From: Prorocentrum cordatum
Lineage: Eukaryota > Sar > Dinophyceae > Prorocentrales > Prorocentraceae
Direction: 5' to 3'
Assembly: GCA_963575745.1 (NCBI GenBank)
Contig: CAUYUJ010020749.1
Location: 507,640-571,639 of the forward strand
Length of the DNA stretch: 64,000 nt
Under the pieces are notes generated by a model. The model saw only the letters and a list, made by a program, of their open reading frames with translations, searched no databases and was not told the DNA's origin. Within the stretch, counting starts at the first letter, position 1; each line of letters begins with the position of its first letter. Of this stretch, positions 45,838 through 57,235 are shown in pieces. The position numbers were made by a program, and so were the translations under genes.

Positions 45838-46193
45838 AAATGTGGCCCGGGAATGGAGTTCTGGGATCTCGAAGACCATGAAGTGGACTACAGTTGGCTC
45901 CGGGCATCCAAAATGTGGCCCAGGAGTGGAGTTCTGGGAACTCGAAGAGCACGAAGTGTGTGACTGTTGCATCCGGCCCTCCAAAATGTGGCCCGGGAAT
46001 GGAGTTCTGGGAACTCGAAGAGCACGATGTGTGTGACTGTTGCATACGGCCCTCCAGAATGTGGCCCGGGAATGGCGTTCTGGGATGTCGAAGAGCACGA
46101 AGTGTGTGACTGTTGCATCCGGGTATTCAGAATGTGGCCTGGGAATGGAGTTCTGGGAAGTCGAAGAGCACGAAGTGTGTGACTGTTGGTGAA
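45838..46193 (-). repeat. 73-bp tandem repeat, five units, copy 1
   Basis: TGTGGCCCGGGAATGGAGTT recurs at 45,841, 45,914, 45,987, 46,060 and 46,133, exactly 73 bases apart. It lies upstream of the EEP gene, close to the 5' end of the element on the coding strand, where promoter or terminal subrepeats could be. Frames through it are artefacts. Confidence 0.92.
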
Positions 46194-46298
46194 AAACGAG
46201 CCCGGCACCTTCCGCCCGGCAACTCCCAACACCTGCCCGGACCCCCCTGTGGAGTGATCTGCTGCTCTCTTTTGATCCCACTAGAAACCTATCAGTCT

Positions 46299-46310
46299 TC
46301 GCTGTTAGGT
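46299..46310 (-). repeat. 12-bp terminal inverted repeat, 5' side of copy 1
   Basis: TCGCTGTTAGGT, the exact complement of ACCTAACAGCGA at 24,582 and 46,360. It lies 3 bases inside the element edge. Confidence 0.6.
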
Positions 46311-46359
46311 AAAAATCAAATTGTAATTCGCTACAAAAAAAAATTATCCCGGCAAAGCA

Positions 46360-46371
46360 ACCTAACAGCGA
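46360..46371 (+). repeat. 12-bp terminal inverted repeat, 3' side of copy 2
   Basis: ACCTAACAGCGA, paired with TCGCTGTTAGGT at 62,333-62,344. Confidence 0.6.
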
Positions 46372-46494
46372 TATGTAGTAGCATAGCTGGAGGCATGCAG
46401 CAGCAGTAACACTCGCAGTAGTATTAGCAATAAGAGCAGGAAAGATGAAACAGTGGTAACAGTGAAGTAGTAGTTGTAGTTCGGAGTCCTGTGA

Positions 46495-46742
46495 AAAGGA
46501 GACACTGCTATCAACGCTGGAAATGTGTCAAAACGAGACACTGCTATGAATGGCGGCAGTCGTGTAAAAAGGAGACACTGCTATCAACGCTCGCAGTGTG
46601 TCAAAACGAAACTTCGCTGTGAATGGTGGGAGTCGTGTAAAAAGGAGACACTGCTATCAACGCTGGGAGTGTCAAAACGAGACATTGCTATCAACAGTGC
46701 GAGTCGTGTAAAAATGGGACACTGCTATCAACGCTGGCAATG
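46495..46742 (+). repeat. GAGACACTGCTATCAACGC tandem block, copy 2
   Basis: Same block as 24,716-24,962 with a few substitutions, downstream of the copy 2 RepHel stop. The shared 28-base 3' flank follows at 46,811-46,838. Confidence 0.8.
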
Positions 46743-47044
46743 AATGATGATGATGAGTGCGATGATGAGTGCGACGATGAGATGATGACTGTTCTTTTTT
46801 TTCAGAGGACCGCGCTGAGGAGCGGCGTGCGAAGCGGAGAAGCTGCAAAGCGTGCAGGCTGAAAAGCATTGCAGACACGCGCAGGCTGAAAAGCATTCCG
46901 CGACACGTGCAGGCTCACCGCGCACAGCTGCACACGAGCGCAGGCTGTGAAGCACCACGCGCATGCAGGCTGAGAAGCACCACGCGAATGCAGACGGACA
47001 GACTGAACAGCACCGCCACAACGCAACCTGCATCTCATGGCTCC

Positions 47045-50000
47045 TCAAGCTCGCGCAGGACATCCCAGTTGCTGTCGGGCCTTCGCGCAAGCGATCTTCG
47101 TCGCGGCAATCTTGTCCGTGAAGAGCTCGGCGAAGGCCTTGGCGATCTGTTCCAGGGGGCCGGATTCGATGATGCTCCGGTCAGGCAAGCCGTGGCTCAA
47201 GAGTTGGGTGAAGCTTCTGGGGCGCGACAGGCTGACGTAGTAGGCAAGCCAAATGGACTCCTTCTTGAGTCCTGGCGGAAACGTCCAGTGCACGATGAAG
47301 CCTGGGTCCGTCGTCTTGCCCTGGACGCCATGCAGAGTCCCCTGCTTATTGGGCAGCACGGTCAACTGCGTCCTGGACACCGCGATGGCCGGGCCACCTG
47401 TCTTCGCTTTGAACTTCCAGGGGCGCGCCTGCGGGGTGATCGCGAGCACTCCGCGCAGGTCGGGGCCGGCAGGCTGAGAAGCACTGCCAGCTGTTACCGG
47501 CGCGGCCTTCAAGAAAAGTTCATCGCTGTCATCGATATTGACATAGACGGCCTTTGGCATGTAGTAGAGTACGACCGCGCCGTCCGAGACAATGGACGGG
47601 CGGCCCTCCACCGGAGGCTCCAGAGCGTGCAGCTCTATGCCTACCACTTTGCCTGGCGCGCCACGGACATACTTCGGCGGCAAGACGGATTCGGTCAGGA
47701 TGACCTCCATGCCAACGAAGAGCGGCAGCAGCCCCGGCATTTTTGCGGTAGCGCCGATGTTGGGCTCCGCGCGCATCTCGTCGTAATCAGGCTTCGCGAG
47801 GCGCGCAGCTGGTCTGTCGATTGCTGGGACGTAAAAGAGCAGCTGGCCAGCATCGAGCGCATCAAGCTTGGCCTGTGCATGCATGGCGTAAGAGACGATG
47901 CGCCACTCATAGGCCGACTCGTACCAGCCTCGTGCTGCACGCAACCGAGGGTCCCACTGAGGTGGCTGAGCGGCTTGGCTGCTGCTGGCAGCAGGCTGAG
48001 CAGCACCGCAAGAGCTAACGACCTCTGTTTTGACGATCGCCTGCCAGCTCTCGTCAGAGATCTTTTTTCCGCCTGGAGTTCTCATGGCGTGGAGAACCTC
48101 GAGTTGCAACGGGTCTGTAAAGCGCTGCGTCTGCACGAAATCGATGACGTACTCGAAGTCGGCGAGCAACTTCCTACCCTGTTGGTGTTCGCAGGACTGG
48201 CCCGTGTGAGGCGCCAGCAGGGAGGCGCTGGCGGGGGCCGGCGGCAACTGGTAGAAGTCCCCGCGCAGGATCTTCACGGCCATGCGCCCCCACGTCTCCT
48301 GCGGGCGCATGTACTTCGTGGGGTCGAGGTTGTAGCGCAACGCCCTGCCGTAGGTCGTGCGCAGTGCATCGGCATGCAGCAAAGGCCCCGGCACTGCACC
48401 CAGCTCATCGATCACGTCGACGCCGAGTGTGCCTGTGAGGCGGTCCAGCTTTTTCTGCGTCTGTGGCGTCAAGCGCAGCCTGGCGATCTGCAGGGAGTCC
48501 GACATGAGCAGCCCATTGGAGGAATGCATTGTCCTGCCGCGCGGGCCGAGGTTGTGTGCCGCGTGGTTGGACTGAGCTTTGCCGAGGTACCCCTGCTCGC
48601 CGAAGTAAGTGATGGCCATCGGCTCCACCACTTTGGAGAGGGTGCGCGTCTTGCCGACACCGCCTCCCCCGAGCCAAATCGCTCTGTGGTTGCCTGTCGC
48701 GGATACCACGGGGAGCAGATGCGTTGTCTTGTCTGGTCTGCCGTCAAAGCGTTTCTGCGGGGACAGCGCGAACAACGCCACCGCGTCAATCTGCTCCTCC
48801 GCGCACTCGGCATCATTGACAAGCTTCCACGCAACAGCCGCCGGGCCCTGCATGGCCATGAGCTGCGGCACGAGCTCCGGCTGCGCGTCCTCGGCAGCAG
48901 GCTGAGGAGCACCGCTGGGTAGCCAGTCGTCCGCAGCCTCGGGCAAGGTCTCTCCATCCGGGCTCGCTTGCTTCTTTTGGAGCGCAATGCTTTGCCGCTG
49001 TAGGGCGAGCACGTCAGAAAAGGTCTCGTCCAGCCGCGCGCCCTGATGTTCCCGCGCGCCGCTGCTGGCTGGCAGTGCAAAACTGGGCTGCAGCATGCCG
49101 CTGTACGCTCGGTCGAGGTTCTTCAACTGCGTATCGGCGTAGCTGAGGCGGCCCTTCTGGTCCAAGCGCTGCAGTTGGTCTTGCTGTAGGGCCAGCTCGG
49201 TTGCTCTGACGTGGTCCCGCAGCGGAAACCGGGAGATCTCGGTAATCTCGGCGTCCTCCACGTCCTCCACTACGTCGCTGCCGCCGCCTCCACCCACGTC
49301 AACGAGCTCCAGCGGGACTCGCCCCTTGAGCCCTTCGGCATCGCTCGCGGAGTCTTCATCCGCCTCGAGGTGTGCAGTTGTTGCTGGCCGAGGCTTAACC
49401 CGCGCCTCCGCCGCGAGGTCCACGTGCGCCAGCACGTCTCGCGCCGCGGTCGCGCAGAACTCCGCCAGGGTGCACTGTTTCTCGTGCCACCGGCAATGGT
49501 GGTCACTGAAGGCAAGGATGCGCCGTGCCGCCTCCGCTGGCATGCGCCGCGCCAGCTGGGACCTTGCGAAGTGCGCTAGGCTGAGGAGCACCAGCTCGCC
49601 CTCCTCGAGGTTCGCCCGGGGCTCTTTCAGCTCGGAGAAGAGGGTCGTGTCCGCGAGCACGAGCCTTTTGCGGGCCAGGCGGCTCCTGGAGTCTGCGCGC
49701 GCTGCCAACGCGTGGATCTCCGCGCACCGAAGCCGCCGCGCCCGCTCGAACGAGTATGGGCGCACGGCGGGGCAGTCGCAGTTCCTCAGCATATGGCTGC
49801 ACTGAGTAACGCAGCCACAAGAGAGGGGACACTCGCACGCCCAAGGCATGAAGAGGAGGGCCTTGAAGAGCGAGTTCTGCTCGGGGCCCTGTGCCCATGT
49901 CGGGCACTGGAAGCCATCGATGGTGGGCACGGAACTCCGCGTCAACCGGACCTCCTGCATGTACCGCGGAGCCAAGACGTAGTGGCTCTCGAAGGCGAAG

Positions 50001-52788
50001 AATCGCGGTCCAGAAGCTTTGACCCGGCTCGGCTTCAGGACTCGCCGGACGTACATCCTGTAGACGTAGTACGGCATGGTCTGCAGGCGAGGGCCTCTGT
50101 GGCGTAGTCGTCGGCCGTGTTCGTGCTGGTGGTGCACACGTGCATGTCCTCGCACTCCGCACCGCCACCTTGCTCATCACCAGCAGGAGTGTCTCCAGGA
50201 GGCTGAGGAGCACCGCTGGTGTCACCTGCTGCGTCCTCCTCCTCGTTGTCGGCGTCAGGGATCTTGATGCGGACTGCTTGTATTGGCACCTGATCATTAT
50301 GCGTCTCCTCGCCCGAACATTCATGGTTTAGCAAGCGTTTGCACTGCTGGCAGGCCCACTGTAGTTGTCTCGTGAAGAGCCGCACACTGTGGTGCGACTG
50401 GAGGCAGTCGCCGCCTGTGAGGATGTGCACGGCCACCTCCGTAGTGGAGAGCCAGAAGCACCGGTTCGCCATCGACGCCAGGCGGATACAGACCCGCCGA
50501 GCGCGGCGAGCGAGATCCTCGCGCGTCCGGCCCCGTTTGGCCAGCGTCTGGTCCTCGCCATCAGCGCCGCCCTCACTGTGCACCTTCCGGGCTTCCTCCT
50601 CCTTCTCGTCCCTCTCCTGCTGCTCCAGACGCTGCATGCCGGTGAGCATAGACTGGAAGAGCGGCGCCATGGACTCCATCATCTTGCCCTGGTACTTCGT
50701 GATGTAGAAGTCCATGGAGAAAGCCTTCTGGAAAGCAGCTTGGAAGCTCTCCACGACATATGCATCTGTCGGATGCAAGGAGCCACAACCGTAGAGCCAC
50801 TTTTTGCGGCCGCCGAGTTGTTTGGATGAGCGCAATGCGATTGCCGACTCTGGGTTCTTCATGCTGTCCGTTTTCTTGGTAAGCCTTCTGCGCTTGGCCA
50901 GCTGAGCTGGGGCGGCCGCAGGCAGCCCGTCCTGGGCAGGCTGAGGAGCACCACCAGGCTGAAGCACTTTTGCTGCCTCGGCAGACTTGTCAGGCGCGCA
51001 CATCAAGAACTGGAAATCCACGTTGCACCGGCTGGTCACTTGAGAGACGTCGTTGCTGGAGCTCCTGAACGGCTGGTCGCGTTTGACCTGGCAGCGGCAC
51101 CGCTGGTTGCGGTCATCAGAGAAGTCGATGAACGGAGTCGGGACCAAAGGCTTGCCGCGCCGACGCACTCGCTTGGTGCGGCCTGCTAGACATAGCTGCT
51201 GGATGCGAAAGAACCAGAAGCGGCACGACGGGGTTCTGTTCGAGCGCAGACTCTCTTTGGCCTCGAGCTTCTTCTTGACGAACTTGACGCACGTCTCGGT
51301 GCAGTCGTGCTCGTGGTTGGAGCAGATGTTGCAAAAGAAGTCATGGCTAAACGCTACCGCCCAAGCCTCCGCATCTGCGGTAATCTCCTCGACCGAAGCC
51401 GGCGAGCCATCGGGCGTGAGGACTTCCTGAATCGCTCCATCCTCGTTCGTCTGGAAGAGGCTAGCATGGCTGGCTGCCATGGCAGGCTGAGGAGCGCAAC
51501 CTAGCTGCCCGAAGCTAGTTCGTTGGCGGTAGCTTGGAAACGTAGACTGAAAGGCTCCTGTGAGCGGGAGGCCCCGGTACGCTGCAGCGCCGATTGCAGG
51601 CATCCGGTTCTCTGCGGCTGCCCGCGCTCGCTCCTCCACCAGGTGCGGCTGCTCCACTGGCGGGCCGAGAGGCACCTCGTCGCGCAGGGTGCCGTCCTCC
51701 TCTTCCCCTCCGTCCATGCGGCTCTGTCGTTGCTGCCTGGCTGTGAAAGGCTCTGGCGCGACGTCAGGCAGCCCCAGCTGCCGTGCGGGCTCGTTGGCAG
51801 CTTCGTACTGCACGGTCTCCGCGGGGGAAAGAAGGGCAGTTCGCAGCTCCCGAGCGGCGGTGCGCAGGCCTCCGACCACTGCCGACCGCAGCCACGCCAT
51901 CGTAGGCCCGATGACGCTGTGGCCTTTGCCGTGGCCGTGCGTGAAGCCCCGACCCTGTGCTTCGAAAGGCGCTTGCACATCAGTGGTGCCTGGGGCCACG
52001 CACGGCTGCAGAGTCGCTGCCACGTCGTCCTCCGTTGTCACCGCCTGTCGGGCCAGCGTTGTGCGGCCAACAAACAGGCGCTCTAAGCCGATGATGTAGC
52101 GGCAGTGAAGCTCCGTCATCAACAGGAAGAACTTGGCCTGCGCCCGCGGGTCTGCTGCCACTATCTGGTGCATCCGCTCCAGAGAAGGCATGGTCGGAGC
52201 TGGGCTCCGCAGGTCAGGGCCAGCAGGCTGAGAAGCGCCGCCGGCTCTGGCCACCGCGCCAACCGCGCCCCCGCGAATGTCTAAGTGGCTCCGCTTTCCG
52301 GGCCCTTCGTGGAGTTGGAGGACCAACGGGCTGTACGTGTCTGCGAAGTTCGGTGTGAAGAAGAAGCTGGCCGCGCCGAACTTGAGGTTGTTGCCGTGCC
52401 CGTTGAAGCGGAGTGCGGTTTTCCGCCCCTCCGTGCCAGGGACATCGGAAGTGCTAAGTAGCAACGTCCTGAGGGCAGTCTTGACCTTGGCAGGCATGCC
52501 CGGGCGTGAAATGGCGGAGCCGATGCAGTCGGCCGGCTTAGCGAGGTTTAGCGCCTCCATGAAATCCTCCGCCGACGCCTCTGACAGGATCTGGAGGTCA
52601 GTGCCGAAGCCTTTCCTGCCAATCGCCGCCCGAGTGCCTTTCAAGAGCCGCAGCCGGCGGATCACGTCGCCGAAGACAGCAATGATCTCTGGCGAGCTGA
52701 AGCGGCTCTGGCAGGCTGCCTCGTAGGGCTCCTCGTCGGTCGCGAGAGAGTACTCGAGCTCCTCCAGGTTGATGAGGCGCCGTGCGAC
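47045..52788 (-). pseudogene. Rep-helicase, second exon, copy 2 (frameshifted)
   Basis: Same domains as copy 1: HGH relaxase motif near 51,932-51,940, FYITKYQGK near 50,690-50,710, Walker A GGGGVGKTRT near 48,647 and the later Pif1 motifs. It is one base shorter because one G is missing at about 50,101 (CTGTGGCG versus CTGTGGGCG), shifting the frame in the linker between relaxase and helicase. In-frame GASQPA/GAPQPA inserts sit at the same places as in copy 1, so they predate the duplication. Confidence 0.84.
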
Positions 52789-53272
52789 CTCGAAGGACGA
52801 AGAAACGAGACACTGCTATGAAGACATGTAGGTCCAAACGCAACCTTGCGTTCAACGGATGTATGTCCAAACGAGACACTGCTATCAACACATGTAGGTC
52901 CAAACGAGACACTGCGATCAACGCATGTAGGTCCAAACGGAACAGTGCTATCAATAGATATAGGTCCAAACGAGACACTGCTATCAACATGTGTAGGTCC
53001 AAACGAGACACTGCTATCGACACATGTAGGTCCAAACGAGACAGTGGTATCAGTGGGTGTAGATCCAAACGAGACACTGTTATCAACACATGTAGGTCCA
53101 AACGAGACACTGCTATCAACGCACGTAGGTACAAACAAGACACTGCGATCAATGGATGTAGGCCTCCACGAGACACTGCTATCAACACATGTAGGTCCAA
53201 ACGACACACTGCTATCAATGGATCGACTCCACTATCAACACTGGTAGCATAAGTAGTATTCCTGGGGAAGAC
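52789..53272 (-). other. Putative phase-0 intron with 30-bp array, copy 2
   Basis: 484 bases with the same CAG|GTC and GAG|GTC edges as copy 1. It is 33 bases shorter because one repeat unit is absent. Both lengths leave remainder 1 on division by 3, so in both copies only removal restores the frame. Confidence 0.7.
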
Positions 53273-56200
53273 CTGTTCGAACAGCATGGGCCGCTCCCGC
53301 TCGAGGTTCGGCGCGCCGTCCCCGAACCAGAACTCTGTGTAGCACGCCGGCCAAGACCTGCTGTCGAAAGAACTCAAGGGTTTCTGCGTAGGCACCGATA
53401 AGGAGTGCGGGCCCACAGCTCTGCACGCGTCTGCTCCTGCTTGCGCTTTCTCCAGCACCGCCTGCGCTCGCTCGTCGAACGAACGAGCAGCACTCTGTAC
53501 ATCGAGAACCATGCTGCGCATCGTATGCCTGCCGCCCTCGTCGGCAACAGGCTGAAGAGCACCGCTGCTGTCTGCCACTGTCGGTGTCACCTCGTTCTTG
53601 GCGATGCGTGCTGCCTGCTCCTGCAGCGCCACCAGCGTGCCTTGCAGCGCTTGCATCATTCGGACTGGAGCGATGTCATGCACTGGATCCACTGCAACTG
53701 TGACCTCTGCCACATTTTCATGCAGGTAGGCCATGTCAGGCTGTTCTGCTGCTTCTCCGTCTTTGTCTGTCTCTGTCTCCTCGTCAGACTCGTCTCCCGC
53801 CTCGTCGTCTCTGCCCACTTCCGGCGCCCTGGATGCTGGCCCCAACAGACGTACCGGGGCTTTGTCCACACCGTCCACTGGTTGCAGACAGGCTTGGACG
53901 TGGTCTGGCACGCCGTCCTCCGGCAGCCGTGTCGGGGCAACATCCTCCCGGACGGTTACCTCGGAAAAGGTTGCGCACTGCTGCTTGCGCTCCCTCACGA
54001 TCTGCATATACTCGCCGCGCTTGACTGTTGCCCAGTACGCCTTGTGGAGTTTGTGCGCGGCGCCCGAGAAAACGATGTTCAGAGAGTCCACAAGCGCGCC
54101 CTGCTCCGGGGGCAGCTCCATGGTCGGGATTTGCGCCGTGGGCTGGGCGAAGAGGATAGTGTTGCCCGAGATGCCTTTCTGCTGGACATCCGGAGCGCCC
54201 TTGCCGAGGCGGACTTGCTTCCAACAGCGTCGGCCAAGGGGCGCCAGCATCTTAGTAGCTTTCGAAGCGTTGCGGACGAGCATGAGCTCCCGGCCGATCC
54301 AGTTGTCGTTGACCAGGGCGTTTAACGGCATCTTCGGTTTCTTGGCGCACAGGTCATTGAGGCAATCCCAACAGACCCACACCAACGCGTTGGCATCTCC
54401 CACCCCTGCGCACGGAGGCCTCTCGTCCGCAGGCTGAGAAGCTCCGCCGGACCTGTCGGCAGCAGGCTGAGAAGCACCGCAGGTTCCCGCCGTTGCTTCT
54501 GGTGGTGCAACCACAGGGACTCGGCGGGAGTGTAGCAGCCACCGCCACTCTGGGTGCTCCGGATGCTGAACGCTGGACGCATGCAGCTGTTCGCACGGGA
54601 TCAGTGGCCACCGCTGCCTGTACCTGTCCACGTCCAGGAGCTTCTGCACGAGCTCCGGGGACTGCAAGTAGTACACCCCGCGGTGCTTCACCAGAGCACG
54701 CTTGGGTGGAGCATCTGCCTCGCCATCGGATAGGTCATCGCGATCGCTTGCTGAGTCGGCGCAGTGCTCAAAGACACGCTCCTCCGGCACTGCTCCAAAC
54801 AGGCTGAGTTTGTGGCGATGCTCCAGGTAGTCTTTCTGCGCACAGACTACGCAGGCTGCCTCGCTCGGGGCACCGCCTCGCCGCCCGAGAAGCGGTTGGC
54901 CTTGCTGCCAGGGTGACAGAACTGTTGGAAGTAAGCAAAATTCTGCACCATGATCCTCTTCTCTTGAGCGGCTATCGGCCTGCAGCCAGCGTGTGCCATC
55001 AGGTACAGCACCCGTTTGCGGTATTCTGCCTCGCCGGCGTGGTTGCACTGCTTATGCCGCGCAAAGTCCTCTTCTATTAAGAAATCGCAGTCGCAGAGCT
55101 GGCAGACGAGCGGTCCCGTCATGACTGCACGGTTAGAGAAAACTCGCAACTGGTTCCCCTCTACTTCGCCGCCGGGGACGTAGCAGCTCTTCCCCGCGGG
55201 AGCAGCCAACGCTCTCCGCACTCGCTCCGCGTACCTCTGCGCAAATTCCCTGCGCTGCGCAGGCTGAGGAGCACCGCGGCTGGACACAAGCTCTTTGTAG
55301 GTGGCCAGGCGCCGCAGGATTGCCTTGTTACGAATGCCACTCTCCAGCATCAGCAGATCCTGGTCGATCCTGTTCTGCGCCTCCTCAGCGAACCCTTCCA
55401 TGGGGTTTGGCCTTTCCTCCGCCTCCGCGATGCGAAGCATTGTTTTGCCATCGCTTTCCGCCTGCTGGAGTGCCTGGAGCTCGGCCTCCTGCTCGGGAGA
55501 GAACTGCTTGGCCTTCAATCCTTTCCGAACTAGCCAGCCTAGTTGCCGCTCTGCAACACTACGCCCGGCGGACTCCTTCGGAAAGCGGCCGAGGTCTCGC
55601 ACCTGCTGCATGACCTCCTCGATCTTCGTCTGCTGCATGAGCCCGTCGGACTTTGAAGCTCGGCTGCCCGCCTGCTGCAGAGTTTGAAGTTCGGCCTCCT
55701 GCTCCGGTGAGAAATGCTTGGCCTTCCGTGTTTTTCGGATGTGCCAAGCCAACTGCCGCTCTGCAAGCGGGCGTTGAGCGCTCTCCTTCGGCCAGCTGCC
55801 GAATTCGCGCACCTGCTGCAGGATCTCATCGGTCTTCTGCTTCCGCTTGAACTCCTCGGTTGCAGCACGCTGAGCAGCAGCACCTGCAGCACGCTGAGCA
55901 GCAGCGCTGACGGCGCGTGACTCCTCGAGGTCTTGCAATTCCAACATCACGTCACCAGGAATGCTCTCGCGGTGTTCAAGGAAACGTTTGGCCAAGTTGT
56001 TTTCGGCTCGTGCTTCCTCAGACGTTCCTTGATTTCTGATCGGTATACGACCGAACTGCTTCACGTCCTCGACGAGCGTTTGCAGAGATCCGCTTAATGC
56101 AGAACGCTGAAGGGCAGCGCTGACAGCGGCTGACTCTGAAGGCGTGGCGCATTCGAGGGCTTGCAACTCTAACATAACGTCATTAGGAATGCTGTCGCGG

Positions 56201-56442
56201 TGGTCGGAGAAACGTTTGGCCAACTTGTTTTCAGCTCGTACTTCCTCGGACGTTCCTTTCTTGTGCTTCGGTATACGACCGAACTGCTTCACCAGGTCAA
56301 CAATCCTTTGGACAGTACCGTTCAACACAGCACGCTGAGGAGGGGCACTGCTCACTGCAGCAGGCTGAGGAGCACCGCTGTTGGGTGCAGAAACGTCAGG
56401 AGCATGGCGCCCAGACCGAGAGCTACCAGCATGCCGCGGCAT
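53273..56442 (-). pseudogene. Rep-helicase, first exon, copy 2 (frameshifted)
   Basis: ATG at 56,442. The same four GRIPKHKK/GRFPKESA-type repeats, zinc motifs and DUF6570-like segment as copy 1, with a 9-base in-frame insertion near 55,653-55,670. One base is missing at about 54,865 (CTCGCTCGGGG versus CTCGCTTCGGGG), which shifts the frame between the first zinc finger and CVVCAQ. The tryptophan codon that is a stop in copy 1 is intact here (53,351-53,353). The N-terminal half is open for 531 codons. Confidence 0.8.
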
Positions 56443-56485
56443 TACTGTGTACAGTGGGTGCTGGGAAGTTCCTTTGTAAGGATAG

Positions 56486-56555
56486 CTCTAGGCAAGATGG
56501 CTACGGAGACATTTAGCAAGATAGCTCTAGGCAAGATGGCAAGATAGCTCTAGGC
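56486..56555 (-). other. Relict spliced leader, one full and two partial tandem copies, copy 2
   Basis: The reverse complement of 56,486-56,506 reads CCGTAGCCATCTTGCCTAG plus AG, 17 of 21 matches to the dinoflagellate leader. Two shorter pieces (GCTCTAGGCAAGATGGC at 56,524-56,540 and GCTCTAGGCA at 56,546-56,555) follow in the same orientation. Tandem relicts are known from repeated mRNA recycling in dinoflagellates. Confidence 0.7.
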
Positions 56556-57204
56556 AATGAGGCGTCCGAAAACGAGACACTGCTATCAACGCTTTTATAA
56601 CTGGAGGAACCTCTGATACCGACACTGCTACGCACATGGAAGGTGTCTTGAAATGAGGCACAGCCAGAGTTGATATACAATGAGGCGTCCGAAAACGAGA
56701 CACTGCTATCAACGCTTTTATAACTGAACGAACGTCTGATTTCGACACTGCTACGAATATGGGGGTTGTCTTGCAATGAAGCACGGCCATGACCTGATTT
56801 AGATTCCAGAGAAACACATGCAGAAATGTTTTGTTTTTCAAACACCGAAATTCTCTGTGAACGAGGCACTGTGAACGACTGCAGAACAGGCGCTTGTAGC
56901 AAAGGAAGTGCAGGCTGAGAAGCACCGCAGGCGAACGTGAATGAATCCGTTGGGCAACGTGAGCACAGACCGAAACTCTGCGCAGGCACTCTCAAGGGAG
57001 CCCGGGCAGGCTGAGGAGGAATGCAGGCCGCAAACACTATTCTGCACCAGACGCCACAACAGTAAATAGTGCAGGCTGAGAAGCACCGCAGAAACAACGA
57101 AACTACCAAACGAGATGTTTGAGGCAAACCTAGTTGGCATCCCGCAAGGCGCAGGACAAAGACGCTTGCCATGTCCAGCAAGCTGAGAAGCATCGCTGAC
57201 AAGA
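56556..57204. other. Spacer between RPA and RepHel, copy 2
   Basis: No gene. Two copies of the AATGAGGCGTCCGAAAACGA block, followed by GAGACACTGCTATCAACGC, occur at 56,556-56,600 and 56,680-56,720. CAGGCTGAGAAGCACCGC words lie near 56,909 and 57,072. The first 290 bases of the matching copy 1 spacer are replaced by the tandem relict leaders. Confidence 0.55.
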
Positions 57205-57235
57205 CAGGAGAAAGCTCACCTCAAGCTTTCTCCTG
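57205..57235 (-). other. Perfect 12-bp stem-loop spanning the RPA stop codon, copy 2
   Basis: CAGGAGAAAGCT and AGCTTTCTCCTG with a 7-base loop, identical to copy 1 (35,671-35,701). Confidence 0.6.

Larger units (their letters stand above)
24560..46313 (-). mobile_element. Helitron2/Helentron-like element, copy 1 (21.8 kb)
   Basis: The boundaries come from comparison with copy 2: identity starts at AAAAATTATCCCGGC (24,560 versus 46,338) and ends after CGCTGTTAGGTAAA (46,313 versus 62,347). ACCTAACAGCGA (24,582-24,593) and its reverse complement (46,299-46,310) lie close to the ends. Minus-strand gene order is EEP endonuclease, unknown protein, RPA-like protein, Rep-helicase. RPA, EEP endonuclease and RepHel together are the known gene set of Helitron2/Helentron-type rolling-circle transposons, which usually encode fewer and shorter proteins. 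Copy 1 carries all four genes, but its Rep-helicase has a stop codon and its RPA and EEP genes are frameshifted. Unusually large for the class, if it is one element. Confidence 0.75.

Noticed and set aside
45838-46193. A CRISPR-like or coding array with 73-bp period
   Set aside because: Repeat and intervening sequence are equally conserved, so there are no spacers. Frames in several phases are equally open.
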